A stretch of 37,103 nt of DNA from Campylobacter concisus. Its GTDB lineage: Bacteria > Campylobacterota > Campylobacteria > Campylobacterales > Campylobacteraceae. How positions within the stretch are numbered: position 1 is the first letter of the stretch; each line of letters starts with the position of its first letter. The stretch is taken from the NCBI RefSeq assembly GCF_015230015.1, contig NZ_JAAKZC010000020.1, positions 1 through 37,103 of the forward strand. The letters are read 5' to 3'. Shown here piece by piece: positions 9,799 through 18,580 of this stretch. Made by a program: the position numbers and the translations under genes. Below the pieces are notes generated by a model. The model was given only the letters and a program-made list of their open reading frames with translations, ran no database searches and was not told where the DNA came from.

Positions 9799-9804
9799 AT
9801 TTTA
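9799..9804 (-). promoter_or_regulatory. Possible -10 element for tgt
   Basis: On the minus strand, TAAAAT (plus-strand ATTTTA) lies 27 bases before the tgt ATG in the 79-base divergent gap. It is preceded by AT-rich sequence without a -35 match. Confidence 0.35.
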
Positions 9805-9812
9805 ACAAAATT

Positions 9813-9823
9813 TATAATATAAT
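9813..9823 (+). promoter_or_regulatory. Overlapping -10 elements for the lipid-transport operon
   Basis: TATAATATAAT contains two perfect -10 hexamers offset by five bases (9813-9818 and 9818-9823). Transcription would start near 9830, and AAGGA at 9841-9845 leads to the TTG start at 9851. T-rich sequence upstream fits the Campylobacter promoter style. Confidence 0.55.
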
Positions 9824-9850
9824 CCAGAAATTTTAAGGCAAAGGAACTTT

Positions 9851-10957
9851 TTGCAAAAGAGAAATGATATCGTTTTTACCGAAGCAAACGGCACTGCGAC
9901 CATAAAATTTGCAGGTGAGTTTAGCTACAAAGAGGCTAAAAATTTACAAAGCATTTTTAAAAAAATCCAAAAGCTTAACGGCAATGTTAAATTTGACTTT
10001 AGCGAGCTAAAGAGCATTGATTACGCTGTTTTGATCCTTTTAAAAAACACGCTAAATGGCAAGAAATTTGAGATCATCACAAATGACGCCAAGATAAAGG
10101 CGATGGGCGAGCTGCTAAATGACGAGAATATCGACTTTAGATATATGCCACCGCACAATAGCCTAAATTTTTTCTCACGCTTGGGAGAGAAAATTTGCGA
10201 GGGATTTGTAAATTTAGTTGAGTTTGGCTCGTTTTTGGGCGAGTTTTTAATAAAAAGCGTCAAAATTTTCCTTAATCCTGCAAATTTAAGGTTTAGAGAA
10301 TTTAGCAACTACATAAAAGATGGCGGTGTAAATGCCGTTTTTATCGTCTCGCTCACCGCTTTTTTGATAGGCGTTGTGCTTGCATATCTTGGTAGTGCGA
10401 TGCTAGCAAGCTTTGGGGCAAGTATATTTATAGTTGAGATCATGGGTATGCTAACGCTTAGAGAGGTGGCCCCGCTCATCGCTGCTATCGTTGTGGCGGG
10501 CAGGTCGGCCTCCAGCTTTACCGCACAAATTGGTGCTATGAAGCTAACTGAGGAGATAGACGCGATGAAGACGATGGGCTTTGAACCCTTTAACTTCTTG
10601 GTGCTGCCGCGCATCATCGCCATGGTGCTTTGCGTGCCAGTCATCATCTTTATAGCGGACGCTATAAGCATCTTAGGGCAGATGATCATTTGCCAAACGA
10701 TACTTGATATCAGCTTTAGCGACTATCTAAATAGATTTCGTGAGATGGTCGAGCTTAGGCACTTTGCTGTTGGTATGATAAAAGCGCCGTTTTTTGGCGC
10801 TGTAATAGCGATCATTGGCTGCATGAGGGGATTTGGCGTTAGTCAAAACGCCCAAAGCCTTGGAGCGATGACAACTGTTAGCGTTGTAAATGCGATATTT
10901 TGGGTCATCGCGCTTGATGCATTTTTTGCGATAATTTTTATGTGGCTAAAAATATGA
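9851..10957 (+). CDS. MlaE-type ABC permease with N-terminal STAS domain (IamB-like)
   Basis: Inner-membrane permease of a lipid-transport ABC system. Residues about 1-100 form a STAS domain (FDFSELKSIDYAVLILLKN, like MlaB). The rest is a MlaE permease with five or so membrane helices and the conserved REVAPLIAAIVVAGRSASSFTAQIG region and EEIDAMKTMG. MlaB, a separate protein in E. coli, is thus fused to the permease here. The start is TTG at 9851 after AAGGAAC; no ATG fits in frame nearby. The C-terminal stop overlaps the next gene's ATG. C. jejuni homologues are called iamB (invasion-associated marker), from memory. Confidence 0.9.
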   Translation: MQKRNDIVFTEANGTATIKFAGEFSYKEAKNLQSIFKKIQKLNGNVKFDFSELKSIDYAVLILLKNTLNGKKFEIITNDAKIKAMGELLNDENIDFRYMPPHNSLNFFSRLGEKICEGFVNLVEFGSFLGEFLIKSVKIFLNPANLRFREFSNYIKDGGVNAVFIVSLTAFLIGVVLAYLGSAMLASFGASIFIVEIMGMLTLREVAPLIAAIVVAGRSASSFTAQIGAMKLTEEIDAMKTMGFEPFNFLVLPRIIAMVLCVPVIIFIADAISILGQMIICQTILDISFSDYLNRFREMVELRHFAVGMIKAPFFGAVIAIIGCMRGFGVSQNAQSLGAMTTVSVVNAIFWVIALDAFFAIIFMWLKI

Positions 10958-11694
10958 ACGAAATAATAGTTGGAAAAAACATAACGACAAGTTATGGCGA
11001 TAAGATAATGCACGATAATGTGAGCTGGAGCGTCAAAGAGGCTGAAATTTATGGCTTCTTAGGTGGCAGTGGCACTGGTAAAACGACGCTAATGAAGACG
11101 ATGATATATCTAAAAAAGCCAAATAAGGGCGATATAACGTTTGATGGCGTCAATATGTGGAAAAGTAGCCCCAAAGAGCAGCAGGAGATCAAGCTAAAAA
11201 GTGGGACGATGTTTCAGTTTGGAGCGCTTTATAGCTCGATGACGATACTTGATAATGTGGGCGTTTTGCTTCATGAGTACTCTAAATTTAACAAGCGTCA
11301 GATCGATGAGATAGCGATGTTTTGGATACAAAAGGTGGGGCTAAAAAAAGAGGTATCGATGCTCTATCCAAGCGAGCTAAGTGGCGGTATGAAAAAAAGA
11401 GCTGCGCTTGCAAGAGCCTTAGTGCTAAGCCCTAGGGTGCTATTTTTGGATGAGCCAAACAGCGGTCTTGATCCAGTTAGCTCACGACAGATGGACGCGC
11501 TCATAAAAGAGCTTCGTGATAGCATCGGCGTAACAGTCGTTATGGTGACGCATGATGCCGATAGCATTTTTGATATTTTGGATAGATTTTTGATAATAGA
11601 TAACAAAAAAATAGCCTTCGAGGGAGATATAAAAGAGCTTGAGCATCTTGAAAATAACCCGCTTGAAGAGCTATTTAAAATGAGGAAAAAATAG
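10954..11694 (+). CDS. MlaF-type ABC transporter ATPase (IamA-like)
   Basis: ATPase subunit powering lipid movement through the permease encoded just upstream. It has Walker A GGSGTGKTT (about residues 35-43), signature LSGGMKKRAALARAL (about 138-152), Walker B VLFLDEPNSGLDP and the switch His in VTHD. I prefer the ATG at 10954, which overlaps the permease stop as ATGA, over the GTG at 10942 that adds four residues. The product is 246 residues. The homologue in C. jejuni is known as iamA. Confidence 0.93.
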   Translation: MNEIIVGKNITTSYGDKIMHDNVSWSVKEAEIYGFLGGSGTGKTTLMKTMIYLKKPNKGDITFDGVNMWKSSPKEQQEIKLKSGTMFQFGALYSSMTILDNVGVLLHEYSKFNKRQIDEIAMFWIQKVGLKKEVSMLYPSELSGGMKKRAALARALVLSPRVLFLDEPNSGLDPVSSRQMDALIKELRDSIGVTVVMVTHDADSIFDILDRFLIIDNKKIAFEGDIKELEHLENNPLEELFKMRKK

Positions 11695-12630
11695 ATGGAA
11701 AATAGAAATTCTTATACTATTGTCGGCATGTTTTTCATAGCATGCCTTACAGCTTTTGCGATATTTATCTGGTGGATGACTAGCAAAAATAACACAAAGG
11801 TTGATTTTAAGGAGTATTACATCCACACAAGCGAGCTGCCAAGCGGGCTAAAGGTTGATTCTACGGTTAAATTTATCGGCGTGCCAGCAGGAAGTGTTAG
11901 TGATATAAATTTCGTCGATGACAAAAACGCTCTTATAAACATCACGATGAAGATAAGAGAAGACCTACCTATCAAGGCTGATAGCGTGGCAAGCATCGAA
12001 GTTCAGGCAATTAGTGGTGTGGCTAGTATAAATATAAGCCGAGGCACGAAGGATTTTAAACCAGGTGATAAGCCTATCTTAAAGCTTGAAGAGAGCCTTC
12101 TTTCAAAGCTCGGAAACAACGCAGAAAACATCACTTTTAAGATAAATCAAACCCTTGATAAGGTTGATGGATTTTTCTCGGCTGAAAATATCGCTCATAT
12201 CGAGTCGATCCTAAGAAATATCGATAAATTTACCCAGGTTTTAACTGACGAAGAGGGGCTAAGCGAGATCGATAGCATCGTTAAAAATGTAAAAAATTTC
12301 ACTGATAGTTTAAACAAAACCGACACAAAAGAGCTTGCTAAAAATTTAAACACTCTAATCGCCAGTGCAAATTCAGTCTTTAAATCAGCAAATTCAGCTG
12401 TCACTGGATATAGCTCGCTTCAAGATATCGTCACTCAAAAGGTAAAAAACGGCGAGTATGACCTTAGAAATACCGTCTCACCGCTGCTTAGAGAGGCTAG
12501 CGATTTTTTAAATGGATTTGACAAGACGCTTCGTGAGTTTAGGGGTGCGCTTCAAAGACTTGAGGATAATCCTTACGAGTTTTTCTTCACAAATCCAGTG
12601 CCAAATACAGATAAAAAGGACAAAAAATGA
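11695..12630 (+). CDS. MCE-domain lipid-transport protein (MlaD-like)
   Basis: Periplasm-facing substrate-binding partner of the ABC transporter. A single N-terminal membrane helix (about residues 8-28) anchors it. The MCE domain (about 38-115) has the usual YIHTSELPSGLKVDSTVKFI and G-V-PAGSV pattern. The remaining 200 residues are helical and coiled-coil-like. At 311 residues it is longer than E. coli MlaD (about 183) because of this helical tail. The ATG comes right after the ATPase stop, and its end overlaps the lipoprotein gene by four bases. Confidence 0.92.
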   Translation: MENRNSYTIVGMFFIACLTAFAIFIWWMTSKNNTKVDFKEYYIHTSELPSGLKVDSTVKFIGVPAGSVSDINFVDDKNALINITMKIREDLPIKADSVASIEVQAISGVASINISRGTKDFKPGDKPILKLEESLLSKLGNNAENITFKINQTLDKVDGFFSAENIAHIESILRNIDKFTQVLTDEEGLSEIDSIVKNVKNFTDSLNKTDTKELAKNLNTLIASANSVFKSANSAVTGYSSLQDIVTQKVKNGEYDLRNTVSPLLREASDFLNGFDKTLREFRGALQRLEDNPYEFFFTNPVPNTDKKDKK

Positions 12631-13187
12631 GAAATTTAATCTTTCTAGCGGCTGCATTTTTGTTTCTTGGCTGCTCGCTAAAGACCGACGTGCCACAAGC
12701 CACGATGTATGAGATACACTACTCAAACAAAGAGTGCTCAGCTGAAAACAAGCAAAAAGAGCTAAAAAATGTCTTCATCGAAAACGTGAGCGCCCTTGAT
12801 ATGGTTGATACTAGAAAAATTTTAATCGTTGCTGAAAATAACAAGATAAGATATTTGAGCGATGCTAAATTTGTCTCTGAGCCAAGCGAGATGATCTATA
12901 AGTCGCTAGTAAAAGGGTTTTACTCAAACTGCGCTGCAAAGCCGATATTTTCACCAAATGCAAAGGATCTTAGGCTAAAAGTTAGCATCATCTCACTTCA
13001 AATAAGAGGCGACAAGGCCGAAGTTTCGCTAGCTTATGAGCTATTTAACGCAAACACCTCGCTAAAATCAGGCATGATCACAAAAGAAATTTTCTGCCCA
13101 GATCCAAGCTCAAGCACTATTTTTGAGACGATAAATAAGGCTGCAAATTTAGCTATCGATACTTTAATCTCTGAAATAATCTACTAA
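12627..13187 (+). CDS. ABC-transport auxiliary lipoprotein (PqiC/YmbA-like)
   Basis: A 186-residue lipoprotein with signal peptide and lipobox LFLGC (Cys 16). The mature part starts with a strand-rich region containing Y-I-H-Y and V-x-I-E-N-V, as in the auxiliary lipoprotein family (DUF330/PqiC). These work with MCE systems at the outer membrane. It takes the place where MlaC is found in E. coli; no mlaC is visible here. It is the last gene of the operon, overlapping the MCE gene by four bases. The exact family is an inference from location and overall pattern. Confidence 0.75.
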   Translation: MRNLIFLAAAFLFLGCSLKTDVPQATMYEIHYSNKECSAENKQKELKNVFIENVSALDMVDTRKILIVAENNKIRYLSDAKFVSEPSEMIYKSLVKGFYSNCAAKPIFSPNAKDLRLKVSIISLQIRGDKAEVSLAYELFNANTSLKSGMITKEIFCPDPSSSTIFETINKAANLAIDTLISEIIY

Positions 13188-13200
13188 AATTTTTTTAAAT

Positions 13201-13236
13201 TTTTTGGCTGTGAAAGTTTAAATTTACAGCCAAAAA
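13201..13236. terminator. Hairpin after the lipid-transport operon, possible terminator
   Basis: TTTTTGGCTGT (13201-13211) pairs with ACAGCCAAAAA (13226-13236), an 11 bp stem that can extend inward by about three pairs. It starts 13 bases after the last stop codon of the operon. No T-run follows on either strand, so termination strength is uncertain; the 5' arm itself holds the T-run. Confidence 0.4.
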
Positions 13237-13258
13237 TAGCTTATTTTAAAGACCTTTT

Positions 13259-13266
13259 GTTATAAT
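13259..13266 (+). promoter_or_regulatory. Promoter -10 for the TrkA/aroB operon
   Basis: GTTATAAT matches the extended Campylobacter -10 pattern exactly and lies 24 bases before the ATG at 13291, with GGAG at 13282-13285 as ribosome site. Upstream sequence is T-rich without a -35 hexamer. Confidence 0.6.
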
Positions 13267-13290
13267 GTGGCTTTAAAATATGGAGAATTA

Positions 13291-14709
13291 ATGAAGAAAA
13301 TTTTAATAATCGCAGATGGAGCTTTTGCAAGAAATTTTTTAGATAGACTTCTTGGAGCAAAGTCAAATTTACACCACTACATCGTTGTTTCGAGCGAAGA
13401 CCTTAGTCAAAAGGCAAATTATGAAAATTTCACATTTTATCAGTTTGACCCAACGAGCCTTTCAAAGCTAAAGAGCATAAGCGACGGCTATTTTAGCCAG
13501 TTTTGTATCGTGAGTGACAATGAAAAAGAGGCGGTTGCCGTTTATGAAAATTTAAGACAGGTTAGCACAAAGACTGAGACCATTTTCATGAACTCGTGGG
13601 AGCTAGATGAAAAGTGCAAGGAGACCTTTGCAAACGACAAGCACCTAAGTGTGGTTGATATCAGAGATATCGCAGCTTCAAGGCTCATGGACTATCTGCC
13701 AGACATGCCTGTATATGCTGATAATATCGGCTTTAGCGAGGGCGAGATCATGGAGGTTAAGGTGCCTATTGGCAGCTCATATATGTATCGCCATGTAAGC
13801 TCGATCGCTCAAAAAAGATGGCGGATAGCGCTCATTTACAGAGGTGCTGAGATCATCTTGCCAAAGCCAAATACAATGATCCAACCAAGCGATATCTTGC
13901 TAATCGTTGGCGATCCAAATGTGCTTCAAAATGTTTATCGCTCTATAAAACGCGAAAGCGGACAGTTTCCAAGTCCATTTGGTAGCAACATCTACACTTT
14001 AATAGATATGAGATCAATGAGCAAAGAGCGCGTTAGCAAGCTCATAAAAGATAGCCTATATGTGCATTCAAAGCTAAATAACAAACGTCTTATCTTTAGG
14101 GTGATAAACCCAACTTTAGGCGAAAATTTAGAGACGCTAAAGGCGATAAAAGAGAAAAATATCCTTGTTTTGATGGATTATTTTAATAGCGACAATAAAT
14201 CGATAAAAGATGACGTTTTAAAGCACGACATCGGACTAATCATAAGCGACGATAGATACTTTTTTAAATTTAAAAAGCTCTTTTATGAGCTAAAGCTTCC
14301 AGTGTTAAAAACTGGCAAAATTTTACTTTCAAAGGTAAAAGAGGGCGTGATACTAGGCGATCAAAGCCAAGAGGTAGAAAATCAATCAGCCGTCATCACA
14401 GACTGCTGCGCGCAGCTTGATCTGGAGATGAAATTTTACTATTTTGACAACAAACACAGCGATGACGAGGCGCTAAAAGAGCACTTTGAGAGTATTAGCA
14501 CGCTATTTTCAAAGCGCATAAAGATAGAAAATCACAGCCTGAAAAATCCGCTCGTAAAACTAAAAAGCACAAAAAATTTACTTCACTTTGTGATGTTTAG
14601 CAAGAGCGTGGCTAATGGTAGTGCTTTTGCCTTTCTATCGACAAATTTAAATAGACTTTATAAGAAATTAAGCCAAAATGCACAGCTTTTTGTGCCAGTA
14701 AGTGAGTAG
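13291..14709 (+). CDS. TrkA/RCK-domain protein, probable potassium-transport regulator
   Basis: A 472-residue soluble protein. Residues about 1-130 look like an RCK_N Rossmann-type domain (KKILIIADGAFARNFLDRLL), but the canonical GxGxxG is degenerate. Residues about 155-225 form an RCK_C domain (GEIMEVKVPIGSSYMYRHV and PSDILLIVGDP). The last 240 residues have alternating strands and helices that I cannot assign. No membrane helix is visible, so it would regulate or associate with a separate ion transporter. The ATG at 13291 has GGAG upstream; a GTG at 13267 overlaps the -10 element and is rejected. It is the first gene before aroB. Confidence 0.75.
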   Translation: MKKILIIADGAFARNFLDRLLGAKSNLHHYIVVSSEDLSQKANYENFTFYQFDPTSLSKLKSISDGYFSQFCIVSDNEKEAVAVYENLRQVSTKTETIFMNSWELDEKCKETFANDKHLSVVDIRDIAASRLMDYLPDMPVYADNIGFSEGEIMEVKVPIGSSYMYRHVSSIAQKRWRIALIYRGAEIILPKPNTMIQPSDILLIVGDPNVLQNVYRSIKRESGQFPSPFGSNIYTLIDMRSMSKERVSKLIKDSLYVHSKLNNKRLIFRVINPTLGENLETLKAIKEKNILVLMDYFNSDNKSIKDDVLKHDIGLIISDDRYFFKFKKLFYELKLPVLKTGKILLSKVKEGVILGDQSQEVENQSAVITDCCAQLDLEMKFYYFDNKHSDDEALKEHFESISTLFSKRIKIENHSLKNPLVKLKSTKNLLHFVMFSKSVANGSAFAFLSTNLNRLYKKLSQNAQLFVPVSE

Positions 14710-14712
14710 AAA

Positions 14713-15750
14713 ATGCAGATAAATTTAAACCTTAAGGAAAAGGGCTCAAGCTATAAAATTTATATAAATGAGCTTGAGAAGTTGGAGCTAAAAGGCAAGG
14801 TTGGCATCGTCACAAATGCCAAAGTAGCTGGGCTTCACCTTGAAAAACTACTTAGCGTTTTAAAGTGCGATGAGAAATTTATAATAAGCGTGCCAGACGG
14901 CGAAGAGTATAAAAACCTTGAGACGATAGAGCAAATTTTAGAGCAGCTTTTTGTTAGTAAATTTGACCGCGCATCTACGCTCATAGCCTTTGGTGGTGGC
15001 GTCATCAGCGATATGACCGGCTTTGCGGCAAGCATATATGAAAGAGGGATAAACTTCATAAATATCCCAACCACGCTTCTAGCACAAGTCGATGCTAGTG
15101 TGGGCGGAAAAACGGGCGTAAATAACAAATTTGGCAAAAATTTAATCGGCTCATTTTATCAGCCAAAGGCAGTTTTTTGTGAGATAAATTTCTTAAAAAC
15201 ATTGCCAAAGAGAGAGTTTGTAGCTGGCGTGGCTGAGGCTTTAAAGATGGCGATAACATTTGATAAAGAGATGTTTGACTGGCTAAAGAGCGTAAATTTA
15301 GACGATGAAAACTTGGCAAAACTGGTTGAAAAGTCGATAAATTTAAAAGCAAGGGTTGTCGAGCAAGACGAGAAAGAAAAGGGTCTAAGAGCTATCCTAA
15401 ACTACGGTCACACCTTTGCTCACGTCATAGAAAATGAGACAAATTACAAGGAATTTTTACACGGCGAAGCGGTGGCGATAGGTATGAATATAGCAAATCG
15501 CCTAAGCGTTAGACTAGGTCTCATGAGCGAGGCACAGGCAGAGGAGATCAGGCAGGTTTTAGTGAAATTTGATCTGCCTGTAAGCTACAAAATAGAAAAT
15601 GAATATGCATTTTACGAGGCATTTTTTATGGATAAAAAGACAAAAGGTGATAAGATAAATTTCATCATCGCAGATAAAATCGGCAGTGCGATCATCAAAA
15701 ATGACGTCAAAAAAGAGGACGTTTTAGAAACTTTGAGAGAATTTAAATGA
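14713..15750 (+). CDS. aroB: 3-dehydroquinate synthase
   Basis: NAD- and metal-dependent second enzyme of the shikimate pathway, converting DAHP to 3-dehydroquinate. It shows [15 protein letters not shown] (NAD-binding, about residues 94-108), [19 protein letters not shown] (about 117-135), and metal ligands in [16 protein letters not shown] and [10 protein letters not shown]. Its 345 residues are normal. The ATG lies three bases after the preceding stop, and the end overlaps mscS by four bases. Confidence 0.97.
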   Translation: MQINLNLKEKGSSYKIYINELEKLELKGKVGIVTNAKVAGLHLEKLLSVLKCDEKFIISVPDGEEYKNLETIEQILEQLFVSKFDRASTLIAFGGGVISDMTGFAASIYERGINFINIPTTLLAQVDASVGGKTGVNNKFGKNLIGSFYQPKAVFCEINFLKTLPKREFVAGVAEALKMAITFDKEMFDWLKSVNLDDENLAKLVEKSINLKARVVEQDEKEKGLRAILNYGHTFAHVIENETNYKEFLHGEAVAIGMNIANRLSVRLGLMSEAQAEEIRQVLVKFDLPVSYKIENEYAFYEAFFMDKKTKGDKINFIIADKIGSAIIKNDVKKEDVLETLREFK

Positions 15751-17336
15751 AAAAGATCCTAGTTTTTCTACTTTTTTGCTTTGCACTTTATGCTGAAGAA
15801 AACGCTACACTTGAGCAAAATGTCTCACAAAATTTACAAAATAGCGAGCTTATAAAAGAAATTTCAAACCTAGATAACTCCCTAAAAAACAACATCTGGA
15901 TCACAAGATACGCCAACTACAACACCTATCAAAAGCTTCTTGATGAGCTAGAGCAAAATGAAAATGAGCTTAAAAAGCTTGATAAAGGCTCAAAAAGAGG
16001 TGGCGATCTCATAAAGAGAAGTCAAACTCTAAAAGAGCAGATAAATTTGCTAAAAGAGTATGAGAAAACGCCATTTTCAAATATGCTAGCAGCCCCAGAA
16101 ATGGAGACGCCGCCTAGGATAAATAGCCCAGTTGCGCTAGTATCTGGCTTTTCATACATCAAAAAGATAAGAAGCGACAAGATCGAGTACCAAAGGCACA
16201 TCAAAGAGCTTGACACCTTGCTTGAAAAGCTTGAAGCAAAAGAAAATTTGCTAAATAGACTAAATTTGATAGATGATAGCGAGCAAAATAGAGCAAGTCT
16301 AAACCTTGCAAAACAAGAGATAGGCGACTTCAAAGCGGCAAAACAGATCGCTGATACCACTTATAGCGTCTATGAAAAAAGGGCTGATGAAGCGATAAAT
16401 TTGACGACATCTGACATCAAGGCTCAGTTTTTAAGCATGGGCTACACAGCCATCGTCATCCTTTTAACGATCGGACTAACATTTATCGCTAAATTTATCG
16501 TTAAAAGAACGATCACGGATAATGAGAGATTTTACACGGTCAATAAATTTCTAAACGTGCTAAACATCACCGTTATCATCATAATACTTCTCTTTTCATA
16601 CATCGAAAATGTCACATATCTAGTAACTGTGCTTGGTTTTGCCTCAGCTGGTATCGCCATCGCGATGAAAGATATGTTTATGAGTATGCTTGGTTGGATG
16701 GTTATCATGTTTGGTGGCACTATCCACGTGGGCGACCGAGTCAGGGTTTATCACGACGGGAGCGAATTTGTAGGTGATGTCATCGATATCTCGCTACTTC
16801 GCCTAACCGTTTTTGAAGACGTTAGCTACTCGACCTACAAGACAAACCGCCGTGCAGGTAGGATCATCTTTGTGCCAAACAACTACATCTTTACAGATCT
16901 CATCGCAAACTACTCGCACTACGGCATGAAGACCGTTTGGGATGGCATAGATGTCGTGATAAGCTTTGATAGCAATCACAAAAAAGCTGCCTATCTAGCA
17001 AAAAATATAGTAAAAAAATATTCAAAAGGTTACACTGACATCGCAAAACGCCAGATGAACAAGCTAAGAAGTCAGTACAGCATCAAAAATCCAAATGTGG
17101 AGCCTAGAATTTATACATTTTTTGAGCCTTATGGTATAAATATCTCATGCTGGTATATGTCTAACTCATACGCCACGCTAGCTCTAAGAAGCACGATAAG
17201 CGCTGAGATAATCGAGGCATTTTTAGCTCACGATGATATAAAGATAGCTTACCCAACACAAACTATGTTTATAGGTAAAAAAGAAACGCCAAGCGACCAC
17301 ATAGCTCACTCCGAGCAAGAGGGCGAAAACACCTGA
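15747..17336 (+). CDS. Small-conductance mechanosensitive channel family protein (MscS)
   Basis: Inner-membrane channel that releases solutes on hypo-osmotic shock. A signal peptide ([18 protein letters not shown]) leads to a periplasmic region of about 210 residues rich in coiled coil ([14 protein letters not shown]). At least three hydrophobic helices follow (about 230-330), with the pore-like [19 protein letters not shown], then the MscS beta domain ([21 protein letters not shown]). At 529 residues it is longer than E. coli MscS (286), as in the larger MscK/YbiO-like members. Overlaps aroB and mtaB at either end. Confidence 0.9.
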   Translation: MKKILVFLLFCFALYAEENATLEQNVSQNLQNSELIKEISNLDNSLKNNIWITRYANYNTYQKLLDELEQNENELKKLDKGSKRGGDLIKRSQTLKEQINLLKEYEKTPFSNMLAAPEMETPPRINSPVALVSGFSYIKKIRSDKIEYQRHIKELDTLLEKLEAKENLLNRLNLIDDSEQNRASLNLAKQEIGDFKAAKQIADTTYSVYEKRADEAINLTTSDIKAQFLSMGYTAIVILLTIGLTFIAKFIVKRTITDNERFYTVNKFLNVLNITVIIIILLFSYIENVTYLVTVLGFASAGIAIAMKDMFMSMLGWMVIMFGGTIHVGDRVRVYHDGSEFVGDVIDISLLRLTVFEDVSYSTYKTNRRAGRIIFVPNNYIFTDLIANYSHYGMKTVWDGIDVVISFDSNHKKAAYLAKNIVKKYSKGYTDIAKRQMNKLRSQYSIKNPNVEPRIYTFFEPYGINISCWYMSNSYATLALRSTISAEIIEAFLAHDDIKIAYPTQTMFIGKKETPSDHIAHSEQEGENT

Positions 17337-18580
17337 TGCAAAAGATATTTTTTAAGACATTTGGATGCCGCACAAACATCTATGACACCGAGCTTTTAAA
17401 GAGCTACATCAAAGACTATGAGATCACAAACGATGAAGAGGTCGCCGATATCGTCGTGATAAATTCATGCACCGTGACAAACTCGGCTGATAGTGGCGTT
17501 AGAAACTATATAAACGGCGTAAAAAGACGCGGCGCAAAGGTCATACTAACAGGATGTGGGGCGGTTAGTAAAGGTAAGGAGCTTTTTAGTAGCGGCATCT
17601 TTGGCGTGCTGGGGGCCAGCAAAAAGAGTGATCTAAACGAGCTTTTAAAACAAGAAAAGCCATTTTTTGAGCTTGGAAATTTAAACTCAGTCGATAAAAG
17701 CATCGTCACAAACTACGAAAATCACACAAAGGCCTTTATCAAAATCCAAGAGGGCTGCAACTTTAACTGCAGCTACTGCATCATTCCTTCAGTGCGTGGC
17801 AGAGCTAGAAGCATGGACGAGGCGATGATCTTAAAAGAAGCTAGAATTTTAGCTCAAAATGGTTATAATGAGCTCGTGCTAACTGGCACAAACATAGGCA
17901 GTTACGGCAAAGATACAAATAGCTCTCTTGGCAAACTGCTGGCAAATTTAGGCAAAATTTCAGGCATCAGACGCATAAGACTTGGCAGTATCGAGCCAAG
18001 CCAGATAGATGAGAGCTTTAGAGAAATTTTAAAAGAGGAGTGGCTGGAGCGCCATCTACACATAGCACTTCAGCACACAAGCGAGGCGATGCTAAAGATC
18101 ATGCGCAGGCGAAATAACGCATTTAGCGACTTAGAGCTTTTTAATGAGCTAAGCTCACTTGGCTTTGCTTTGGGGACTGATTATATCGTGGGTCATCCAG
18201 GTGAGAGTGAGGAAATTTGGGCAGAGGCGGTGGAAAATTTCAAGAAATTTCCTATCACGCACTTGCACGCTTTTGTCTATTCGCCAAGGCGCGATACGCA
18301 CTCAGCGACGCTAAAAAGCGACGTTAGCGGCGACGTGGCAAAGAGCAGGCTTAAAATTTTACAAGGCATTGCTTTTAAAAACAATGAAAATTTTAGAAAA
18401 AAACACAACGTGGCTTTAAAAATTTTAGTCGAGCAAAAGAACGGTGACTTTTACGAGGGCTTTGACCAGTTTTACAACAAAGCCAAAATTTCTAGTCAAA
18501 ACGACATAACAAAAGAGTGGTTGGAGGTAAGCGAATATGAAATTAAGCCAGATGCCAATTATGCAAAAATTCAAATTTAA
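17336..18580 (+). CDS. mtaB: tRNA t6A37 methylthiotransferase (MtaB family)
   Basis: Radical-SAM enzyme adding a methylthio group to t6A at position 37 of tRNA. The N-terminal UPF0004 domain has the three cluster cysteines at 11 (TFGCRTN), 45 and 74 (TGCGAVS). The radical-SAM motif is CNFNCSYC with Cys 141, 145 and 148, followed by PSVRGRARS. The RTN after the first Cys and the PSVRG context fit MtaB rather than MiaB or RimO. Length 414. The TRAM-like C-terminus appears short. The gene starts on the final base of the mscS stop and its last 44 bases overlap the next gene. Confidence 0.88.
   Translation: MQKIFFKTFGCRTNIYDTELLKSYIKDYEITNDEEVADIVVINSCTVTNSADSGVRNYINGVKRRGAKVILTGCGAVSKGKELFSSGIFGVLGASKKSDLNELLKQEKPFFELGNLNSVDKSIVTNYENHTKAFIKIQEGCNFNCSYCIIPSVRGRARSMDEAMILKEARILAQNGYNELVLTGTNIGSYGKDTNSSLGKLLANLGKISGIRRIRLGSIEPSQIDESFREILKEEWLERHLHIALQHTSEAMLKIMRRRNNAFSDLELFNELSSLGFALGTDYIVGHPGESEEIWAEAVENFKKFPITHLHAFVYSPRRDTHSATLKSDVSGDVAKSRLKILQGIAFKNNENFRKKHNVALKILVEQKNGDFYEGFDQFYNKAKISSQNDITKEWLEVSEYEIKPDANYAKIQI

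Noticed and set aside
10942-10953. GTG start for the MlaF-type ATPase
   Set aside because: The ATG at 10954 overlaps the preceding stop as ATGA, the usual coupling pattern in this operon.
13267-13290. GTG start for the TrkA-like gene
   Set aside because: It directly follows the -10 hexamer, so it would lie upstream of the transcription start; the ATG at 13291 has a good ribosome site.
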